A DNA stretch of 50,824 bases from Edwardsiella piscicida (GCF_001896205.1 NZ_MPNU01000001.1:3133143-3183966), one strand, 5' to 3'. Shown: positions 27,928 through 38,988, counted from the first letter of the stretch. Translations and numbers: made by a program. Notes: generated from the letters alone by a model not told the origin.

Positions 27928-28672
27928 TCGCTAGGAACTGCTGGTACTGTTGGGATTGTGGAAAATTTCGCGCCAGTTGCTTGCCATAACGTTCGAGATT
28001 CGTCTGGCGCCCATCTAACGCAGCGAAACGGATTTGTAACCATAAACTATCGGCGCTGGCCGGTAAAATATGATTGTAAACATCCAACATCAATCGTGCA
28101 TCCGTGCGGTCACCCTGTTGTAACGCCTGTGCGGCGTCGCCCAGCAGACGCGTCCCCTGCTGCGAATCGGCCTTTAACGCGCGGGCAAATAGCCTGCGGG
28201 CTTCATCGGGCCGGTCGGCTCGCAGAAAACAGGTCCCCGCGCTAAAAAAAGCATCGGCGACCCCGCCGTCGTCCGGCAGACGCGCTGCCGCGTTAAACTG
28301 TTGTTGCGCCGCTACATACTGCCCTAAACTGCAGAGAAACGCACCGTAATTATTCACGACGGTGCCGTTGTCCGGCGCCAGCGCCAGCGCCTGGCGATAA
28401 CTTTGCGCGGCCGCCTGCGGCTGACCGCTCAGCTGCTGATAGCGCGCCATCAGCAGCGGACGCCGGTAGTCACCGGGTGCCGCGGCGGGCAGCTGCGCTA
28501 ACGCCTGCTGCGCCTGTACGACATCGCCGCGATCGAGCGCCGCCTGCGCTCGCGCCTCCGGCGACAAGGCGGCCGTATCGGCCGCTACCGCGCTCGGCGT
28601 CTCCGGGGTATCGGCACACCCGAAGAGCAGCAGCGCTACCCCTGCGCACATCGTCGCCGTCGTCGTTTTCAT
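27917..28672 (-). CDS. pilW: PilW/PilF-like TPR lipoprotein
   Basis: In type IV pilus systems PilW (PilF) is an outer-membrane lipoprotein that helps the secretin assemble. The 251-aa protein has a lipoprotein signal with lipobox LLFGC (Cys19) followed by Ala-Asp; Asp at position +2 usually signals retention in the inner membrane, which is unusual for this family, but here Asp is at +3. TPR repeats follow ([51 protein letters not shown]). No other pilus genes are in the window. E. coli lacks this gene at the same place; several other enterobacteria have it before rodZ. Confidence 0.85.
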   Translation of the reverse strand: MKTTTATMCAGVALLLFGCADTPETPSAVAADTAALSPEARAQAALDRGDVVQAQQALAQLPAAAPGDYRRPLLMARYQQLSGQPQAAAQSYRQALALAPDNGTVVNNYGAFLCSLGQYVAAQQQFNAAARLPDDGGVADAFFSAGTCFLRADRPDEARRLFARALKADSQQGTRLLGDAAQALQQGDRTDARLMLDVYNHILPASADSLWLQIRFAALDGRQTNLERYGKQLARNFPQSQQYQQFLANEY

Positions 28673-28753
28673 CCCTAGCTCCGCTACGTCCGTGTGCGGG
28701 TCAGTCGATGTCTGGCGCTGCGCCGCCGTCGCCGGCGGCCGTTCGTCTCTACA

Positions 28754-29989
28754 TCAGACTTCACGCACGTTGATAGGTTCCCCTGCCGCTTGCTTCTTCA
28801 GGGTTCGTTTGGTTCTGTCGATCACCTCGCCCGCCAGCTGACCGCAGGCGGCATCGATATCATCGCCACGCGTCTTACGCACGATAACGGTAAAGCCATA
28901 CTCCATCAGCACCTTAGAGAAACGATCGATGCGGCTGTTGGAGCTGCGGCCAAAGGGCGCCCCCGGGAAGGGGTTCCACGGGATCAGGTTGATCTTGCAC
29001 GGCGTATCCTTCAGGCACTCCGCCAGCTGGTGCGCATGCTCCGTACCGTCGTTGATATGATCCAGCATCACATACTCTACCGTCACCCGCCCCTGATTGG
29101 CGTTGGACTTCTCCAGATAGCGGCGCACCGATCCCAGGAACATGTCGATATTGTACTTGCGGTTGATCGGCACGATCTCATCGCGGATCGCATCGTTCGG
29201 CGCATGCAGCGAGATCGCCAACGCCACGTCGATCATATCGCCCAGCTTATCCAGCGCCGGTACCACGCCGGAGGTGGACAGCGTCACGCGACGCTTGGAG
29301 AGACCGAAGCCAAAATCATCCAGCATAATCTCCATCGCCGGGATCACGTTGGTCAGGTTGAGCAGCGGCTCCCCCATCCCCATCATCACCACGTTGGTGA
29401 TCGGACGGTTGCCGGTCACCTTCTGCGCGCCGATGATTTTGGCCGCGCGCCATACCTGGCCGATGATCTCCGATACCCGCAGGTTACGGTTAAAGCCCTG
29501 CTGGGCCGTCGAGCAGAATTTGCACTCCAGCGCGCAGCCCACCTGGGACGAGACGCACAGGGTGGCCCGATCGTCTTCCGGAATATAGACCGTCTCGACC
29601 CGCTGATCGCCCACCTGCAGCGCCCACTTGATGGTGCCGTCAGAGGAGCGCTGTTCTACCGCTACCTCCGGCGCACGAATTTCCGCGACCTGCTTGAGCT
29701 TAGCACGCAACACCTTATTGATGTCGGTCATCACGTCAAAGTCATCGCAGCAGTAGTGGTAGATCCACTTCATGATCTGATCGGCGCGGAACGGCTTTTC
29801 GCCCATCTGGATGAAAAACTCGCGCATTTGCTTGCGGTCCAGATCGAGCAGGTTAATTTTTTCCTGCGCCTGAGAAGCGCACGGCGCGGCGTCAGCAGAA
29901 ACGGGCGTTACATGAATATCAGACAAGGGAGACTCGATGGCAGTGGCATCGGGCGCAGCGCCCGGATGCGATAAAGGATTCTTGGACAT
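28754..29989 (-). CDS. rlmN: Dual-specificity 23S rRNA/tRNA methyltransferase RlmN
   Basis: Radical SAM enzyme that methylates C2 of adenosine 2503 in 23S rRNA and adenosine 37 in some tRNAs. The cluster motif CALECKFC binds [4Fe-4S]; the SAM-binding [10 protein letters not shown] and the second catalytic Cys in [12 protein letters not shown] are present. From ATG 29989 the protein is 411 aa, longer than E. coli RlmN (384) because of an Ala/Ser/Pro-rich N-terminal tail before [12 protein letters not shown]. No good ribosome site marks the start: ATG 30067 adds 26 unrelated residues. The core call is certain, the start is not. Confidence 0.95.
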   Translation of the reverse strand: MSKNPLSHPGAAPDATAIESPLSDIHVTPVSADAAPCASQAQEKINLLDLDRKQMREFFIQMGEKPFRADQIMKWIYHYCCDDFDVMTDINKVLRAKLKQVAEIRAPEVAVEQRSSDGTIKWALQVGDQRVETVYIPEDDRATLCVSSQVGCALECKFCSTAQQGFNRNLRVSEIIGQVWRAAKIIGAQKVTGNRPITNVVMMGMGEPLLNLTNVIPAMEIMLDDFGFGLSKRRVTLSTSGVVPALDKLGDMIDVALAISLHAPNDAIRDEIVPINRKYNIDMFLGSVRRYLEKSNANQGRVTVEYVMLDHINDGTEHAHQLAECLKDTPCKINLIPWNPFPGAPFGRSSNSRIDRFSKVLMEYGFTVIVRKTRGDDIDAACGQLAGEVIDRTKRTLKKQAAGEPINVREV

Positions 29990-30074
29990 AAAATGGACAG
30001 GCCTCGTTGTTACACTTTGCGGCTCGTTGCCCCCCGCCCGACGGGCGGAGAGGACAGAAACTGGCATACAATAA

Positions 30075-30097
30075 CGCCCCGGAGAAAACGCGGGGCG
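30075..30097 (-). terminator. Possible terminator downstream of ndk
   Basis: CGCCCCG and CGGGGCG form a 7-bp stem with a 9-base loop, 80 bases after the ndk stop; TTATTG follows. The T-run is weak. Confidence 0.45.
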
Positions 30098-30176
30098 GCA
30101 TATTGTACCTACTCTCGCCCGCCGATGCCATGGCGATAATGCACCCAGGCGGGATTTTGGCGCGCGGGCGGGGCGC

Positions 30177-30608
30177 TCAGCGGGTGCGCGGGCAGATGTC
30201 GTCAGCGCTGAAGAAATAGGCGATTTCGCGCTCGGCAGAGGCCGGAGAGTCGGAGCCGTGCACCGCGTTTTCCGTCAGGCTATCGGCATAGTCAGCGCGC
30301 AGCGTACCGGCCAGCGCGTTTTCCGGATTCGTGGCGCCCATGATTTCACGGTTACGACGCACCGCATCGTTGCCTTCCAGCACCTGCACCATGATCGGAC
30401 CGGAGGTCATGAAGGTCACCAGGCCGTCAAAGAAAGGGCGCTCGCGGTGCTCGGCGTAGAAGCCTTCCGCCTGCTCGCGCGTCAGGTGCACCATTTTGGC
30501 GGCGACGATCTTCAGACCGGCAGACTCAAAGCGTGCGTAGATGGCGCCGATGGCATTTTTGGCCACCGCGTTCGGTTTTACGATGGAAAAGGTACGTTCT
30601 AAGGTCAT
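30177..30608 (-). CDS. ndk: Nucleoside diphosphate kinase
   Basis: Moves the gamma-phosphate between nucleoside di- and triphosphates by a phospho-His intermediate. The 143-aa protein matches the family length and has the catalytic His in NAVHGSDSP, the ATP-site Arg and Asn residues in [16 protein letters not shown], and the typical start [12 protein letters not shown]. It is preceded by a gene-free stretch with a good promoter candidate about 190 bases upstream. Confidence 0.98.
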   Translation of the reverse strand: MTLERTFSIVKPNAVAKNAIGAIYARFESAGLKIVAAKMVHLTREQAEGFYAEHRERPFFDGLVTFMTSGPIMVQVLEGNDAVRRNREIMGATNPENALAGTLRADYADSLTENAVHGSDSPASAEREIAYFFSADDICPRTR

Positions 30609-30796
30609 GTCTACCCCTGTCAGACAGCTTTAATCAACATCCGCGCGGGATTCTACGGCGCAACAGCGACGGAAGAAAGCCACCCGGTCATGCTAACACC
30701 ATGAGCTGGCGGAAGATTTTACTTACGCTTATCTCTACCGATGATGCCCAGTCGGCCCGTTGCCCACCCGACAGGGCGCGCAGACTGGCGGATTCG

Positions 30797-30825
30797 ATTA
30801 TAAGAGGGCGCTGCGGGGTTGCCTA
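30797..30825 (-). promoter_or_regulatory. Candidate ndk promoter
   Basis: On the minus strand TAGGCA and a perfect TATAAT are 17 bases apart. Transcription would start near 30790, giving a leader of about 180 bases before ndk. Otherwise the gap 30609-30919 holds no gene; its right end is the sseB terminator. Confidence 0.55.
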
Positions 30826-30868
30826 TGGCAATGACGTTAATTTGTTAAAAAGATATGAATATTTTGAT

Positions 30869-30900
30869 GCCTACCGCAGGGCAGTCTCCCGGCGGTAGGC
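30869..30900 (-). terminator. Hairpin downstream of sseB
   Basis: GCCTACCGC and GCGGTAGGC form a 9-bp stem with a self-pairing GC-rich loop, about 20 bases after the sseB stop; ATCAAAATATT follows. The T-run is broken, so it is an imperfect terminator. Confidence 0.5.
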
Positions 30901-30919
30901 AGGATACGCCTCTGGCGGA

Positions 30920-31780
30920 CTAGCGCCCCGTCGCGATGGCGTTGCGCAGCCAGCCGCCCCAGCGACGTTGATACAGCGGCGTCACGTGGGTGCGCAGGTA
31001 GTCGGCCAGCGGATCCTGCGCATCACGGCGAAGGCAGCAGACGTCGATCGCCTCGTCCTGATCCAGCAGGGCGCTGGCCAGGGTACCCGCCTCGCGGATC
31101 AACTCTTGGTGCGCGGCCTCATCGTGTCCCTCCAGCTCCAGCGCCAGCAGCAGCACCGGCTGTGCGTCACAGAGTGGATCCTGAAAACGCGCCAGCCAGG
31201 CGCTCCGCACCAGATTGCGCTGACCGCACAGGGCGGTCAGGCCGCTCTGCAGAGCCTCCGGCGTCTGATCCAGCGGCCCGACACGGATCGCGGCGCCGCC
31301 GTCGATCGACAGCGTCTGCGGCTGCGCCATGCCGCCGCTCTCCAGCAGCATCGCCACCTCCTGCGGGTAGAAGGCCTTGCCCACCTCCGCGCGGGGATTT
31401 AAAAACAGCGTCTCGCCGCGGGTCAGGGTGAACAGCTCGCGGACCGGCAGCGCGTGCCAAGACGTGGGGCCGCCGTCCGTCAGCGCCTGCTGCAGACGCG
31501 CCGGCGTAGAGAAAAAGGGGATCACCCGCGTGCCGTCCTCCATTTCCCAGTGTTCGATCTCCAGCGTATCGTCGTCCGCCTCCGCCATCGCGTCTCCCCG
31601 AAGCGGAAGGTAGACCGTCGATGACAGCAGCGCACGGTAAAACAGCGCCAGATAGGCCGGATCGGCCGCCGCCTGAGCCAGGCTGGATTCGAGCCGCTGT
31701 TCGGGGGTGTCGTGATGGTGATCGTGCTCATGCTGACGATCGTCGTGATCGGGGGGGGTATCGCAGGTACTCACCGTCAT
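30920..31780 (-). CDS. sseB: SseB-family protein with His-rich N-terminus
   Basis: The 286-aa protein matches E. coli SseB (258 aa; serine sensitivity enhancing protein, biochemical role unclear). Family stretches are EIEHWEMEDGTRVIPFFSTP, GETLFLNPRAEVGKAFYPQE and YQRRWGGWLRN. The extra length is an N-terminal tail rich in His and Asp (DHDDRQHEHDHHHD), which could bind divalent metal and is absent from the E. coli protein. The ATG at 31780 is chosen for the AGGAG ribosome site; a longer frame starts at 31837. It follows pepB, as in E. coli. Confidence 0.88.
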   Translation of the reverse strand: MTVSTCDTPPDHDDRQHEHDHHHDTPEQRLESSLAQAAADPAYLALFYRALLSSTVYLPLRGDAMAEADDDTLEIEHWEMEDGTRVIPFFSTPARLQQALTDGGPTSWHALPVRELFTLTRGETLFLNPRAEVGKAFYPQEVAMLLESGGMAQPQTLSIDGGAAIRVGPLDQTPEALQSGLTALCGQRNLVRSAWLARFQDPLCDAQPVLLLALELEGHDEAAHQELIREAGTLASALLDQDEAIDVCCLRRDAQDPLADYLRTHVTPLYQRRWGGWLRNAIATGR

Positions 31781-31847
31781 CTCTCCTGTTTCCGTGTTTC
31801 CTTGGCCGATGCAGGCTCCGCCGTGCGGCGGAGCCATGATGTCAACG

Positions 31848-33149
31848 TCAGCAGCGCTCGGCCTGCGTCAACAGCAGGCGCGCCAGCGTCCGTACGCCAA
31901 TGCCGGTCGCCCCGGCGGACCACTGATCCACCGCCGCCTTACGGTAGGTGGCGCTGCAGTCAAGGTGCAGCCAGCCCTGCCGGTAGTCAGTGACGAAGTG
32001 CGACAGGAAGGCCGCCGCCGTACTGGCGCCGGCCGAGTGCGCCGCGCCGGCCACGTTGCTGAGATCGGCAAAGGCGGAGGGCAGCTGGCTACGGTGAAAC
32101 TCCGCCAGCGGCAGACGCCAGAACAGCTCATCTTCCTGAGCCGCACTCTCCTGCAGCGCCGTCACCAGCGCATCGTCAAAGGAGAGCAGCGCATGGTAGT
32201 CACCGCCGACCGCGGTCTTGGCCGCGCCGGTCAGGGTGGCGCAGTCGATGATCATGCGCGGTGCCTGACGCGAGGCATCGATCAGGCCATCGGCCAGCAC
32301 CAGGCGCCCTTCGGCATCGGTATTCATAATCTCAACCCGTTTGCCGTTGCGATACGAAATGATATCGCCCAGTTTGAACGCGTTGCCGCTGACCAGGTTA
32401 TCCGCGCAGCACAGGTAGAGTTTGACCCGCGCCTGCAGCCCCTGCGCGATCGCCAGCGCCAGGGCGCCGGTCACCAGCGCCGCGCCGCCCATGTCCGACT
32501 TCATGGAGTCCATGAAGGCCGTCTGCTTCAGGCTATAGCCGCCGGAGTCAAAGGTGATCCCCTTCCCAACCAGGCAGGCCAGCACCGGAGTATCGGGCTG
32601 ACCGCCCGGATTGTAATCCAGCTCCAGCAGCGCCGGCGCGCGCGCAGAGCCGCGGCCAACGCTGTGCAGCCCCATATAGCCCTGCTCGCGCAGATCGTCG
32701 CCCTTGATGATGCGATAGTGAATGCTGTCGCAGGCCTGCGCACACAGCAGGTCGACAGCGCGCTGCGCCAGCTGAGTCGGCCCCAGGTTTTCCGCCGGGA
32801 TATTGATGGTGTCGCGCACCCAGTCGATATTCAGCAGCCGACGATCCAGCTCGGCGCGATCGGCGGCGCTCAGCGCCGGCCACTGGACATGCTGCCCGCC
32901 CTTCGGATTGCGAAAGCCCTGCCAAAACGCCCAGCAGGCGCTCAGGCTCCACGACGTCCCCTGCAGCGAAACCTGCTTCATCCCCTGGGTATCCAGACGG
33001 CGCCCGGCGCGCTGAATCGCCCCGTGGTCCAGCGCCGCTCCGGCGTGGATGGTCATCCCCTGTGCATCCGCGCTCAGCAGCGCATCGCTGCCCCAGCGCG
33101 CATCTGCGGCCTGACTTGATAAAAGGACCGGCATCAATTCATTGGTCAT
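31848..33149 (-). CDS. pepB: Peptidase B (leucyl aminopeptidase family)
   Basis: Cytosolic M17 metallo-aminopeptidase with broad specificity. The protein is 433 aa. Metal and active-site motifs are [29 protein letters not shown] and the M17 signature [12 protein letters not shown]. The C-terminal half ([13 protein letters not shown]) matches E. coli PepB. The ATG at 33149 has a GGGAG ribosome site and matches the family start [16 protein letters not shown]-like region; the frame is open to 33218. It lies after the isc operon terminator, so it probably has its own promoter. Confidence 0.96.
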   Translation of the reverse strand: MTNELMPVLLSSQAADARWGSDALLSADAQGMTIHAGAALDHGAIQRAGRRLDTQGMKQVSLQGTSWSLSACWAFWQGFRNPKGGQHVQWPALSAADRAELDRRLLNIDWVRDTINIPAENLGPTQLAQRAVDLLCAQACDSIHYRIIKGDDLREQGYMGLHSVGRGSARAPALLELDYNPGGQPDTPVLACLVGKGITFDSGGYSLKQTAFMDSMKSDMGGAALVTGALALAIAQGLQARVKLYLCCADNLVSGNAFKLGDIISYRNGKRVEIMNTDAEGRLVLADGLIDASRQAPRMIIDCATLTGAAKTAVGGDYHALLSFDDALVTALQESAAQEDELFWRLPLAEFHRSQLPSAFADLSNVAGAAHSAGASTAAAFLSHFVTDYRQGWLHLDCSATYRKAAVDQWSAGATGIGVRTLARLLLTQAERC

Positions 33150-33205
33150 ACGTGTTCTCCCGCTTGCTTCGCGGCCCCCGCGAACGGACGTCGCGGGCGG
33201 TCTAT

Positions 33206-33233
33206 AGTAAAAAGCCACCCCTACGGGTGGCTT
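33206..33233 (-). terminator. Rho-independent terminator of the isc operon
   Basis: AAGCCACCC and GGGTGGCTT form a 9-bp stem with loop GTAG, followed leftward by TTTAC. It lies about 47 bases after the iscX stop. Confidence 0.88.
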
Positions 33234-33279
33234 GCCCGGGCGACTCCCACGCCAAACTCAACGGCGGGGGAGGCCCTTC

Positions 33280-33480
33280 TCACTCAGCTTCATCTAACCA
33301 GACCAGCAGGATGGCTTCCAGAATTTTTTCACTGGAAGCGGACGGATCGTCATCAAAGTCATCCAGGCTGCAGATCCAGCGGTGCAGATCGGTAAAGCGC
33401 ACGCTCTGTGGCGAGACGTCCGGGTACGCGTCATAGAGCGCCTCGCCGATGGCGCGGCTATCGTGCCACTTCAGTCCCAC
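33280..33480 (-). CDS. iscX: IscX, Fe-S assembly regulator
   Basis: Small acidic protein that binds IscS and iron and tunes cluster assembly. It is 66 aa, the same as E. coli IscX, with [20 protein letters not shown] and the acidic [12 protein letters not shown]. The start is GTG at 33480, one base after the fdx stop; the longer ATG frame begins inside fdx and has no family match. Last gene of the isc operon. Confidence 0.95.
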   Translation of the reverse strand: MGLKWHDSRAIGEALYDAYPDVSPQSVRFTDLHRWICSLDDFDDDPSASSEKILEAILLVWLDEAE

Positions 33481-33481
33481 C

Positions 33482-33817
33482 TCAGTGCTCCCGCGCATGG
33501 TTAACGGTGTAGCGCGGGATCTCGACCACCAGGTCCTCATCCGCAACCCGCGCCTGACAGCTCAGGCGGCTTTCCGGCTCCAGACCCCAGGCCTTGTCCA
33601 GCATGTCATCCTCCAGCTCGCTGCTCTCCCCAAGGGAGTCAAAGCCTTCGCGGACGATGCAGTGACAGGTGGTGCAGGCGCAGGACTTCTCGCAGGCATG
33701 TTCGATTTCAATCCCGTTACGCAGCGCAGCGTCCAGGATCGTTTCGCCTTCCTGGGCCTCGATCACCGCCCCATCCGGGCAATGTTCCTGATTGGGCAGA
33801 AATACGATTTTTGGCAT
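33482..33817 (-). CDS. fdx: [2Fe-2S] ferredoxin of the ISC system
   Basis: Supplies electrons for Fe-S cluster assembly on IscU. The 111-aa protein has cluster ligands Cys42, Cys48, Cys51 (in [11 protein letters not shown]) and Cys87 (RLSCQAR), with the extra Cys residues (46, 53) typical of ISC ferredoxins. The C-terminus ends VNHAREH. It starts 2 bp after the hscA stop. Confidence 0.97.
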   Translation of the reverse strand: MPKIVFLPNQEHCPDGAVIEAQEGETILDAALRNGIEIEHACEKSCACTTCHCIVREGFDSLGESSELEDDMLDKAWGLEPESRLSCQARVADEDLVVEIPRYTVNHAREH

Positions 33818-33819
33818 GT

Positions 33820-35670
33820 TTAAACCTCATCCACAGAGTGACCGGCCAGAGCACGGCGGATGGAGCTATCCATGCGCCGCGCGGCAAATTCTTGAGTTTG
33901 TGCATCCAGCGCGTTGATCGCCGCTTCGATCGCCGCGGTATCGTTACCGGCGGCGGCGGCCTGCAGCGCCGTCTGCGCCTGGCGGATCGCCGCCAGCTCC
34001 TGCTCGCCCAGCAGAGCACTGTCCTGCTGCAGCGCACCGTGCAGGCTTTCCAGCACCCGCGCGGCCTCCACTTTTTGCTCCGCCAGCATACGCGCGCTGA
34101 GATCCCCCTCGGCGTTCGCCATGGAGTCTTTCAGCATGCCGACGATTTCGTCTTCGCTCAGCCCGTAGGAGGGCTTCACCTGGATCGCCGCCTGTACCCC
34201 GGTCGACTTCTCCATCGCGGTCACGCTGAGTAGCCCATCGGCATCCACCTGGAAGGTGACGCGAATATGGGCACCGCCCGCCGGCAGCGGCGGAATGCCG
34301 CGCAGGGTAAAGCGCGCCAGAGAGCGATTATCCTGCACCAGCTCGCGTTCGCCCTGCAGCACATGGATCATCATCGCCGTCTGGCCATCTTTAAAGGTGG
34401 TAAACTCCTGCGCCCGGGCCACCGGGATGGTGGTATTACGCGGGATCACCTTCTCGACCAGTCCGCCCATGGTCTCCAGCCCCAGCGAGAGCGGGATCAC
34501 ATCCAGCAGCAGCATGTCGGCATCCGGTTTATTGCCGACCAGAATATCGGCCTGGATAGCCGCGCCGATCGCCACTACCCGATCGGGATCGATCGCGGTC
34601 AGCGGCGGGCGGCCAAAGAAGTCGCCCACCAGCGTCCGCACCAGCGGTACCCGAGTTGAGCCGCCGACCATCACCACCTCCAGCACCTCGTCACGGGTGA
34701 CGCCGGCATCTTTTAGCGTCCGGCGACAGGCCAGCAGCGTGCGTTTGACCAGCGGCGCGATCAGCGCCTCCAGCTGAGCGCGGCTCACCTCACCCTGCCA
34801 GTCGCCGACGCATACCGTCGTCGCTTGCTGGGAGCTCAGGGCGATTTTTGCCGCGACGGCCGCATCCAGGAAGCGGCGCGCCAGCCCGGCATCGCTGCGG
34901 TCGTGCAGGCCGGCCTGCTCACGCAGCCAATCGGCCAGCAGGTGGTCAAAGTCATCGCCGCCCAGCGCGGAGTCGCCGCCGGTGGCCAAGACCTCAAACA
35001 CCCCGCGACTGAGGCGCAGAATCGAGATATCAAAGGTGCCGCCGCCGAGATCGTAAACCGCGATCACCCCCTCCTGACCGGAGTCCAGCCCATAGGCGAT
35101 GGCGGCTGCGGTCGGCTCATTGAGCAGGCGCAGCACGTGCAGACCGGCCAGACGCGCGGCGTCCTTCGTCCCCTGGCGCTGCGCATCATCGAAGTAGGCC
35201 GGCACCGTGATCACCACGCCGTCCAGCTCGCCCCCCAGGGCCGCCTGCGCGCGCGCGGAGAGCGCGCTGAGAATATCGGCCGAGACGTGGATCGGGTTGA
35301 CGCTGCCCGCCGCCGTCACCAGCTGCGGCATACCGCTCTCGCTGGCGTGCATCTGATAGGGTAAATGCGGGTAGCGCGCCTGAATGTCGGCCAGCGAACG
35401 CCCCATCATGCGTTTAATCGAGCTCACGGTATTGCGCGGATCGTCAGCGGCCTGTTCACGGGCCTCAACGCCGACGATATGTCCGCCAGCCTGGTAGCGC
35501 ACTACCGACGGCAGCAGATGGCGCCCCTGCTCATCGGCCAGCGTTTCGGCCTGGCCGCTGCGCACGGTCGCCACCAGGGAGTTGGTGGTGCCCAGATCGA
35601 TACCCGCCGCCAGACGACGCTGATGCGGCGCGGCACTCAGCCCCGGCTCACTGATTTGTAATAACGCCAT
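33820..35670 (-). CDS. hscA: Fe-S assembly Hsp70 chaperone HscA
   Basis: ATP-dependent chaperone that binds the LPPVK loop of IscU and helps release clusters to target proteins. The 616-aa protein, the same length as in E. coli, has the Hsp70 nucleotide-binding domain ([54 protein letters not shown]) and a substrate-binding domain beginning near [13 protein letters not shown]. It works with HscB, whose gene is 29 bp upstream. Confidence 0.98.
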   Translation of the reverse strand: MALLQISEPGLSAAPHQRRLAAGIDLGTTNSLVATVRSGQAETLADEQGRHLLPSVVRYQAGGHIVGVEAREQAADDPRNTVSSIKRMMGRSLADIQARYPHLPYQMHASESGMPQLVTAAGSVNPIHVSADILSALSARAQAALGGELDGVVITVPAYFDDAQRQGTKDAARLAGLHVLRLLNEPTAAAIAYGLDSGQEGVIAVYDLGGGTFDISILRLSRGVFEVLATGGDSALGGDDFDHLLADWLREQAGLHDRSDAGLARRFLDAAVAAKIALSSQQATTVCVGDWQGEVSRAQLEALIAPLVKRTLLACRRTLKDAGVTRDEVLEVVMVGGSTRVPLVRTLVGDFFGRPPLTAIDPDRVVAIGAAIQADILVGNKPDADMLLLDVIPLSLGLETMGGLVEKVIPRNTTIPVARAQEFTTFKDGQTAMMIHVLQGERELVQDNRSLARFTLRGIPPLPAGGAHIRVTFQVDADGLLSVTAMEKSTGVQAAIQVKPSYGLSEDEIVGMLKDSMANAEGDLSARMLAEQKVEAARVLESLHGALQQDSALLGEQELAAIRQAQTALQAAAAGNDTAAIEAAINALDAQTQEFAARRMDSSIRRALAGHSVDEV

Positions 35671-35699
35671 GTTCGCTTCCGTTAATCCGTCAAAAAGGG

Positions 35700-36218
35700 T
35701 TACATCCCCAGCAGTCGCTCTTCCAGCTGTTCGGTCTGCTGCTGGAGCCTGTCTAGAAATCGTAGCTTGCGCACGCTGTCCGCCGCCTGGGTCCAGGCCT
35801 GACGGTCCAGCTCATTCACCATCTGTGCGCTGCGCGTCTGCACCATTTTAGCGATCCCGTCGGCAAAGTTCATTAACGCCTCATCGGCGTCGGCGCGGTG
35901 TTCCAGCGCCTCCAGCTCCTCGCGCAGGGTCATCTGCTCCATCAGGAAAGCCGTATCGCGCAGGGTCTGCTGTTCATTATTGATGTCAAAGCCGTGCAGA
36001 GAGAGCAGGTACTCGGCCCGCTTGAGAGGATGTTTGAGCGTCTGATAGGCGTCGTTGATGGTCGTCGCCTGCTGCATCGCCAGCAGACGATCGCGCTCGG
36101 GCGCGGTGGCGAAACGATCGGGGTGAAACTGACGCTGCAGGTCCTGAAAACGCGCAGCGAGCAGGCTGCCGTCCACGTCATAGCGTGCCGGCAACCCGAA
36201 AAGCGTGAAGTAGTCCAT
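35700..36218 (-). CDS. hscB: Co-chaperone HscB
   Basis: J-protein that brings IscU to HscA and stimulates its ATPase. The 172-aa protein has a J-domain with the HPD motif at residues 32-34 (QFHPDRF) and a C-terminal three-helix IscU-binding domain with [15 protein letters not shown]. Length agrees with E. coli (171). It precedes hscA as usual. Confidence 0.97.
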   Translation of the reverse strand: MDYFTLFGLPARYDVDGSLLAARFQDLQRQFHPDRFATAPERDRLLAMQQATTINDAYQTLKHPLKRAEYLLSLHGFDINNEQQTLRDTAFLMEQMTLREELEALEHRADADEALMNFADGIAKMVQTRSAQMVNELDRQAWTQAADSVRKLRFLDRLQQQTEQLEERLLGM

Positions 36219-36308
36219 GCCGTACTCTGATGCTGATACCGTGAAAGCGGCGTCGCCGACGTCGGCTAATGAAGGAGAGGCGACGGCCGCCGATGACGCG
36301 GGCGCGGG

Positions 36309-36632
36309 TTAAACGTTAAAGCTCTCGCCGCAGCCGCACTCATTCTTAACGTTCGGGTTGTTGAACTTAAAGCCTTCGTTCAGGCCCTCTTTAACGAAAT
36401 CCAGCTCGGTACCGTCGAGGTACACCAGGCTCTTTCCGTCAACGATGACCTTCACCCCTTTATCCTCGAAAACCACATCGTCCTCGTTCAGGACATCGAC
36501 AAACTCCAGCACATACGCCATGCCCGAACAGCCCGAGGTTTTTACCCCCAGACGCAGGCCCAATCCCTTACCGCGATTGGTTAAAAATGTCTGTACGCGC
36601 TTTGCAGCGGAGTCGCTCATGGTAATCGACAT
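36309..36632 (-). CDS. iscA: Fe-S assembly protein IscA
   Basis: A-type carrier that binds iron or clusters and passes them to apoproteins. The 107-aa protein has the three conserved cysteines: Cys35 (TSGCSGMAY), Cys99 and Cys101 (ECGCGESF). It lies between iscU and hscB with gaps of 66 and 90 bp. Confidence 0.98.
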   Translation of the reverse strand: MSITMSDSAAKRVQTFLTNRGKGLGLRLGVKTSGCSGMAYVLEFVDVLNEDDVVFEDKGVKVIVDGKSLVYLDGTELDFVKEGLNEGFKFNNPNVKNECGCGESFNV

Positions 36633-36698
36633 ACAACAACCTCAGTCAAAAAATTCAGGGTGACGGCGACCGGAATACCGGCCGCCGGAGCGCGGCGC

Positions 36699-37085
36699 TT
36701 ATTCCGCGCTATGCTTGTTTTTATAATCGGCGATCGCCGCCTTGATGGCGTCTTCTGCCAGAATCGAGCAGTGGATCTTCACCGGCGGCAGCGCCAGCTC
36801 CTCGGCGATGTCGGTATTCTTGATCTCCGCCGCCTGCTCCAGGGACTTACCCTTGACCCACTCGGTGACCAGAGAGCTGGAGGCGATGGCAGAGCCACAG
36901 CCGTAGGTCTTGAAACGGGCGTCCTCAATGATACCCTCATTGTTGACTTTAATCTGCAACTTCATCACGTCGCCGCAGGCCGGGGCGCCGACCATACCGC
37001 TGCCGACGTTGGGATCGCTATTGTCAAAGGATCCGACGTTACGCGGATTCTCGTAGTGATCGATCACTTTATCGCTATAAGCCAT
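36699..37085 (-). CDS. iscU: Fe-S scaffold protein IscU
   Basis: Scaffold on which sulfur from IscS and iron form [2Fe-2S] and [4Fe-4S] clusters. The 128-aa protein has ligands Cys37 (APACGDVM), Cys63 (YGCGSAI) and Cys106 (HCSILAED), and the HscA-binding LPPVK at residues 99-103. It starts 32 bp after the iscS stop. Confidence 0.99.
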   Translation of the reverse strand: MAYSDKVIDHYENPRNVGSFDNSDPNVGSGMVGAPACGDVMKLQIKVNNEGIIEDARFKTYGCGSAIASSSLVTEWVKGKSLEQAAEIKNTDIAEELALPPVKIHCSILAEDAIKAAIADYKNKHSAE

Positions 37086-37117
37086 TTATCGATGCTCCTA
37101 AAAGGGTGTCCTGGGAA

Positions 37118-38332
37118 TTAATGGGCTGACCATTCGATGGTGCTGAGATCCACGCCCTGCTTATGCATCTCCCACAGCGGTGAGAGCTCGCGCAGGCGGC
37201 CGATGGATTTACGCACCAGATCGATGGCGTAATCGACCTCTTCTTCCGTGGTAAAGCGCCCCAGAGAGAAGCGGATGGAGCTGTGCGCCAGCTCATCGTT
37301 CAGCCCCAGTGCGCGCAGCACATAGGACGGCTCCAGACTGGCTGAGGTACAGGCCGACCCGGAAGAGACGGCCAGATCCTTCAGCGCCATGATCAGGGAT
37401 TCCCCTTCAACAAAGTTAAAGCTGACGTTCAGGATGTTCGGCGCCCCCTGCTCCAGAGAGCCGTTCAGATACACCTCTTCGATGTCTTTCAGCCCGTTCC
37501 ACAGGCGATCGCGCAGGGCGCGCAGACGCGGAACCTCGGTCGGCATCTCTTCTTTGGCGATACGGTAGGCTTCGCCCATCCCAACGATCTGGTGTACCGG
37601 CAGGGTCCCGGAGCGCATACCGCGCTCATGGCCGCCGCCGTGCATCTGTGCTTCGATACGCACGCGCGGTTTACGGCGAACGTACAGGGCGCCGATGCCC
37701 TTCGGACCATAGATTTTATGGCCGGAGAACGACATCAGATCGACCTTCAGTTTGCTCAGATCAATCGGCAGTTTGCCCACGCTCTGGGTGGCATCCACGT
37801 GGAAAATAATGCCACGCGCGCGGCACATCTCGCCGATGGTCTCAATATCCTGAATGATACCGATTTCGTTATTCACATGCATGATGGAGACCAGGATCGT
37901 GTCGTCACGCATCGCCGCTTCCAGGGCCTTCAGGTCGATCAGACCATTGGGCTGCGGTGCCATATAGGTCACCTCAAAGCCTTCGCGCTCCAGCTGACGG
38001 CAGGTATCCAGCACCGCCTTGTGCTCGGTCTTACAGGTAATGATGTGCTTGCCTTTCTTCTGATAGAAGTTGGCGGCGCCTTTGATGGCCAGGTTATCGG
38101 CCTCGGTCGCACCGGAGGTAAACACGATCTCGCGCGGATCGGCGCCCACCAGCTCAGCGATGTTATTGCGCGCAACGTCTACCGCCTCTTCAGCCTGCCA
38201 GCCAAAGCGGTGGGAGCGGGAAGCTGGGTTACCGAATGTACCGTCCAGCGTCAGATACTGCATCATCTTCTCAGCCACGCGCGGATCGGCCGGCGTCGTT
38301 GCGGAGTAGTCCATATAAATCGGTAATTTCAT
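37118..38332 (-). CDS. iscS: Cysteine desulfurase IscS
   Basis: PLP enzyme that takes sulfur from cysteine for Fe-S clusters, thiolated tRNA and cofactors. The 404-aa protein has the PLP lysine in [13 protein letters not shown] (near residue 206) and the persulfide-forming Cys on the mobile loop [10 protein letters not shown] (near 328), with the class V signature [12 protein letters not shown]. The C-terminus ([18 protein letters not shown]) is as in E. coli. Second gene of the isc operon. Confidence 0.99.
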   Translation of the reverse strand: MKLPIYMDYSATTPADPRVAEKMMQYLTLDGTFGNPASRSHRFGWQAEEAVDVARNNIAELVGADPREIVFTSGATEADNLAIKGAANFYQKKGKHIITCKTEHKAVLDTCRQLEREGFEVTYMAPQPNGLIDLKALEAAMRDDTILVSIMHVNNEIGIIQDIETIGEMCRARGIIFHVDATQSVGKLPIDLSKLKVDLMSFSGHKIYGPKGIGALYVRRKPRVRIEAQMHGGGHERGMRSGTLPVHQIVGMGEAYRIAKEEMPTEVPRLRALRDRLWNGLKDIEEVYLNGSLEQGAPNILNVSFNFVEGESLIMALKDLAVSSGSACTSASLEPSYVLRALGLNDELAHSSIRFSLGRFTTEEEVDYAIDLVRKSIGRLRELSPLWEMHKQGVDLSTIEWSAH

Positions 38333-38401
38333 TCTATTGCTCCGTACATCACTTCCAAAAATGATTTGCCTACGGGTGATAATTCAACGCCGTGCCCGCG
38401 C

Positions 38402-38899
38402 TTAGGCGCGCAGGTTCACGTTAATCGTATCCTGACGCCCGGCCGCGACAACGCTGCGCCGTGCATCGATATCCTGTCGGTCAGCCACATCCATGACTTC
38501 CTGGTTATTGACCAGCTCCGCCAGCGAAATATTGTTTAGAAAGCCGCTGATACGCTCGCTGAGATCGCGCCACAGCGCGTGGGTCAGGCAGCGGGTTCCT
38601 CCCTGGCAGCCCTCTTTTCCCTGGCAGCGGGTGGCGTCCACCGACTCATCCACGGCGGTGATCACCGCGCCGATGGCAATCTCGCTGGCCTCTTTCCCTA
38701 GCAGGTAACCGCCGCCGGGACCGCGTACGCTGGCCACCAGACCATTTTTGCGCAGGCGAGAGAACAGCTGCTCCAGATAAGAGAGCGAGATCCCCTGGCG
38801 TTCAGAAATATCCGCCAGCGGTACCGGCCCTTCCTGGGAGTGAAGCGCCACATCGAGCATGGCTGTTACGGCATAGCGCCCTTTGGATGTCAGTCTCAT
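38402..38899 (-). CDS. iscR: Transcription regulator IscR
   Basis: Rrf2-family regulator; with a [2Fe-2S] cluster it represses the isc operon, and without it acts on other genes. The 165-aa protein has a winged-helix domain ([20 protein letters not shown]) and cluster ligands Cys92, Cys98, Cys104 and His107 ([16 protein letters not shown]). First gene of iscRSUA-hscBA-fdx-iscX; two IscR sites lie upstream. Confidence 0.98.
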   Translation of the reverse strand: MRLTSKGRYAVTAMLDVALHSQEGPVPLADISERQGISLSYLEQLFSRLRKNGLVASVRGPGGGYLLGKEASEIAIGAVITAVDESVDATRCQGKEGCQGGTRCLTHALWRDLSERISGFLNNISLAELVNNQEVMDVADRQDIDARRSVVAAGRQDTINVNLRA

Positions 38900-38963
38900 G
38901 GCTAATAGTCCCTTTGGGAAAAAGAGTGAAACACGCGGTGTTGCTCAACGGTTTCATCCTCTC

Positions 38964-38988
38964 ATTCCTGACTATTTCAGTCAACTAT
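38964..38988 (-). promoter_or_regulatory. IscR type 1 site, promoter-proximal
   Basis: Read leftward it begins ATAGTTGACT and continues GAAATAGTCAGGAAT, fitting the type 1 IscR motif (ATASYYGACTRWWW, YAGTCRRSTAT). The TTGACT inside it can serve as the -35 box, with GAGGAT 17 bases further as a weak -10. Bound IscR would block the promoter, giving feedback. Confidence 0.75.
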
